From Mycobacterium gordonae (GTDB taxonomy: Bacteria; Actinomycetota; Actinomycetes; Mycobacteriales; Mycobacteriaceae): DNA of 64,000 nucleotides. Within the stretch, counting starts at the first letter, position 1, and every line of letters starts with the position of its first letter. Below, in pieces: positions 63,370-64,000 of the stretch. The position numbers were made by a program, and so were the translations under genes. The notes under the pieces were generated by a model that ran no database searches, was not told where the DNA came from, and saw only the letters and a program-made list of their open reading frames with translations. The stretch is from contig NZ_LKTM01000223.1 in assembly GCF_001417955.2 (NCBI RefSeq), positions 1-64,000 on the forward strand. The letters run 5' to 3'.

Positions 63370-64000
63370 GTGACTGTGTTCTCGGCACTGTTGCTGGCCG
63401 GGGTTTTGTCCGGACTGGCACTGGCCGTAGGGATTGTGGTGGGCGCCCGGCTGTCGCGGCAGGCGGGCCAGAACCGCCAACGTGCCGCCACCGACGGGAC
63501 GGGTATCACCGTCGCGCAGATGCTGCAGCGGATCGTCGCCCTGATGCCCATGGGCGCCGCGGTGGTCGATACCCACCGTGACGTCGTCTACCTCAACGAT
63601 CGCGCCAGGGAACTCGGCCTGGTGCGCGACCGGCAGCTGGACGACGCCGCGTGGAAGGCCGCGCAGCAGGCGCTGGCCGGCGACGATGTGGAGTTCGACC
63701 TGGCACCGTTCAGGCGACCGGGCGGCAGGTCCGGGCTGTCGGTGCACGGCCACGCCCGGTTGCTGAGTGAGGAAGACCGCCGATTCGCCGTGGTGTTCGT
63801 CCATGACCAGTCCGACTTCGCGCGCATGGAGGCGACCAGGCGCGACTTCGTGGCCAATGTCAGCCACGAGCTAAAGACTCCCGTCGGCGCCATGACCCTG
63901 CTCGCCGAGGCCCTCCTGGCCTCTGCCGATGACACCGAGACGGTTCGCCGGTTCGCCGAAAAGGTGCTGATCGAAGCCAACCGGCTGGGCGACATGGTCG
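63370..64000 (+). CDS. senX3: Sensor histidine kinase SenX3, 3' end cut by window
   Basis: SenX3 senses phosphate limitation and phosphorylates RegX3. The frame from GTG 63370 ([20 protein letters not shown]) is open to the window end, 210 codons. Two short hydrophobic stretches at the N-terminus give membrane attachment; a PAS-like domain ([20 protein letters not shown]) follows. The HisKA H-box [13 protein letters not shown] carries the phospho-acceptor His at about residue 167. The ATPase domain lies beyond the window. It follows gpm1 as in M. tuberculosis. Confidence 0.96.
   Translation, partial: MTVFSALLLAGVLSGLALAVGIVVGARLSRQAGQNRQRAATDGTGITVAQMLQRIVALMPMGAAVVDTHRDVVYLNDRARELGLVRDRQLDDAAWKAAQQALAGDDVEFDLAPFRRPGGRSGLSVHGHARLLSEEDRRFAVVFVHDQSDFARMEATRRDFVANVSHELKTPVGAMTLLAEALLASADDTETVRRFAEKVLIEANRLGDMV

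Overview
The window is high-GC actinobacterial DNA from a Mycobacterium, most likely a slow-growing non-tuberculous species. The evidence is a PE_PGRS gene, an MPTR-type PPE gene, mycolic-acid methyltransferases (umaA, pcaA), hbhA, mshA, two MmpS/MmpL transporter pairs and senX3. The gene order follows M. tuberculosis H37Rv from about Rv0435c to Rv0490 (recalled from memory, not searched), with lineage-specific gains and losses.

Layout. 1-640: 5' part of a PE_PGRS gene. 740-4459: phospholipid block psd-pssA-AAA ATPase on the minus strand. 4561-10348: MFS transporter, moeA2, a short-chain dehydrogenase and an inserted VOC / flavin monooxygenase / cupin group. 10481-12347: groEL2 with two CIRCE operators and a terminator. 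12368-19157: TerC, a PPOX-like protein, PPE10-like, a D-aminoacylase-like amidohydrolase, VOC and DinB proteins and a membrane protein. 19150-22266: the sigK-rskA operon, which has lost most of ufaA1 and of the Rv0449c flavoprotein gene by apparently in-frame deletions but keeps an exact SigK-type promoter. 22288-31503: an apparent siderophore-export island with mmpS4-mmpL4, a TetR regulator, a second mmpS-mmpL pair on the other strand, and an Rv0455c homologue; both transporter pairs have an IdeR-box-like sequence upstream. 31566-39682: echA2, DedA, prolyl oligopeptidase, aldehyde dehydrogenase plus DUF779, membrane proteins and lpdC. 39861-46217: small secreted and membrane proteins, then ramB, a thioesterase, icl1 and fadB2 (glyoxylate shunt and lipid carbon use). 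46316-49013: umaA, pcaA and madR (mycolic acid modification and control). 49096-53312: DUF445 protein, XRE regulator, hbhA with duplicated hairpins, small membrane and secreted proteins and deoC. 53314-64000: DUF2993 protein, nitrilase-like hydrolase, DUF2505, murB, the L,D-transpeptidase lprQ, SDR, ROK regulator, mshA, YbjN-like protein, gpm1 and the start of senX3.

The main themes are envelope lipids (phospholipid headgroups, cyclopropanation, mycolate control), growth on fatty acids (RamB/Icl1/FadB2/LpdC), iron acquisition (MmpS/MmpL plus Rv0455c) and cell-wall and redox building blocks (MurB, LprQ, MshA). The most notable departures from the M. tuberculosis arrangement are the remodelled SigK operon and the second, possibly iron-regulated, MmpS/MmpL pair. 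No tRNA, rRNA, CRISPR array or insertion sequence was recognised.
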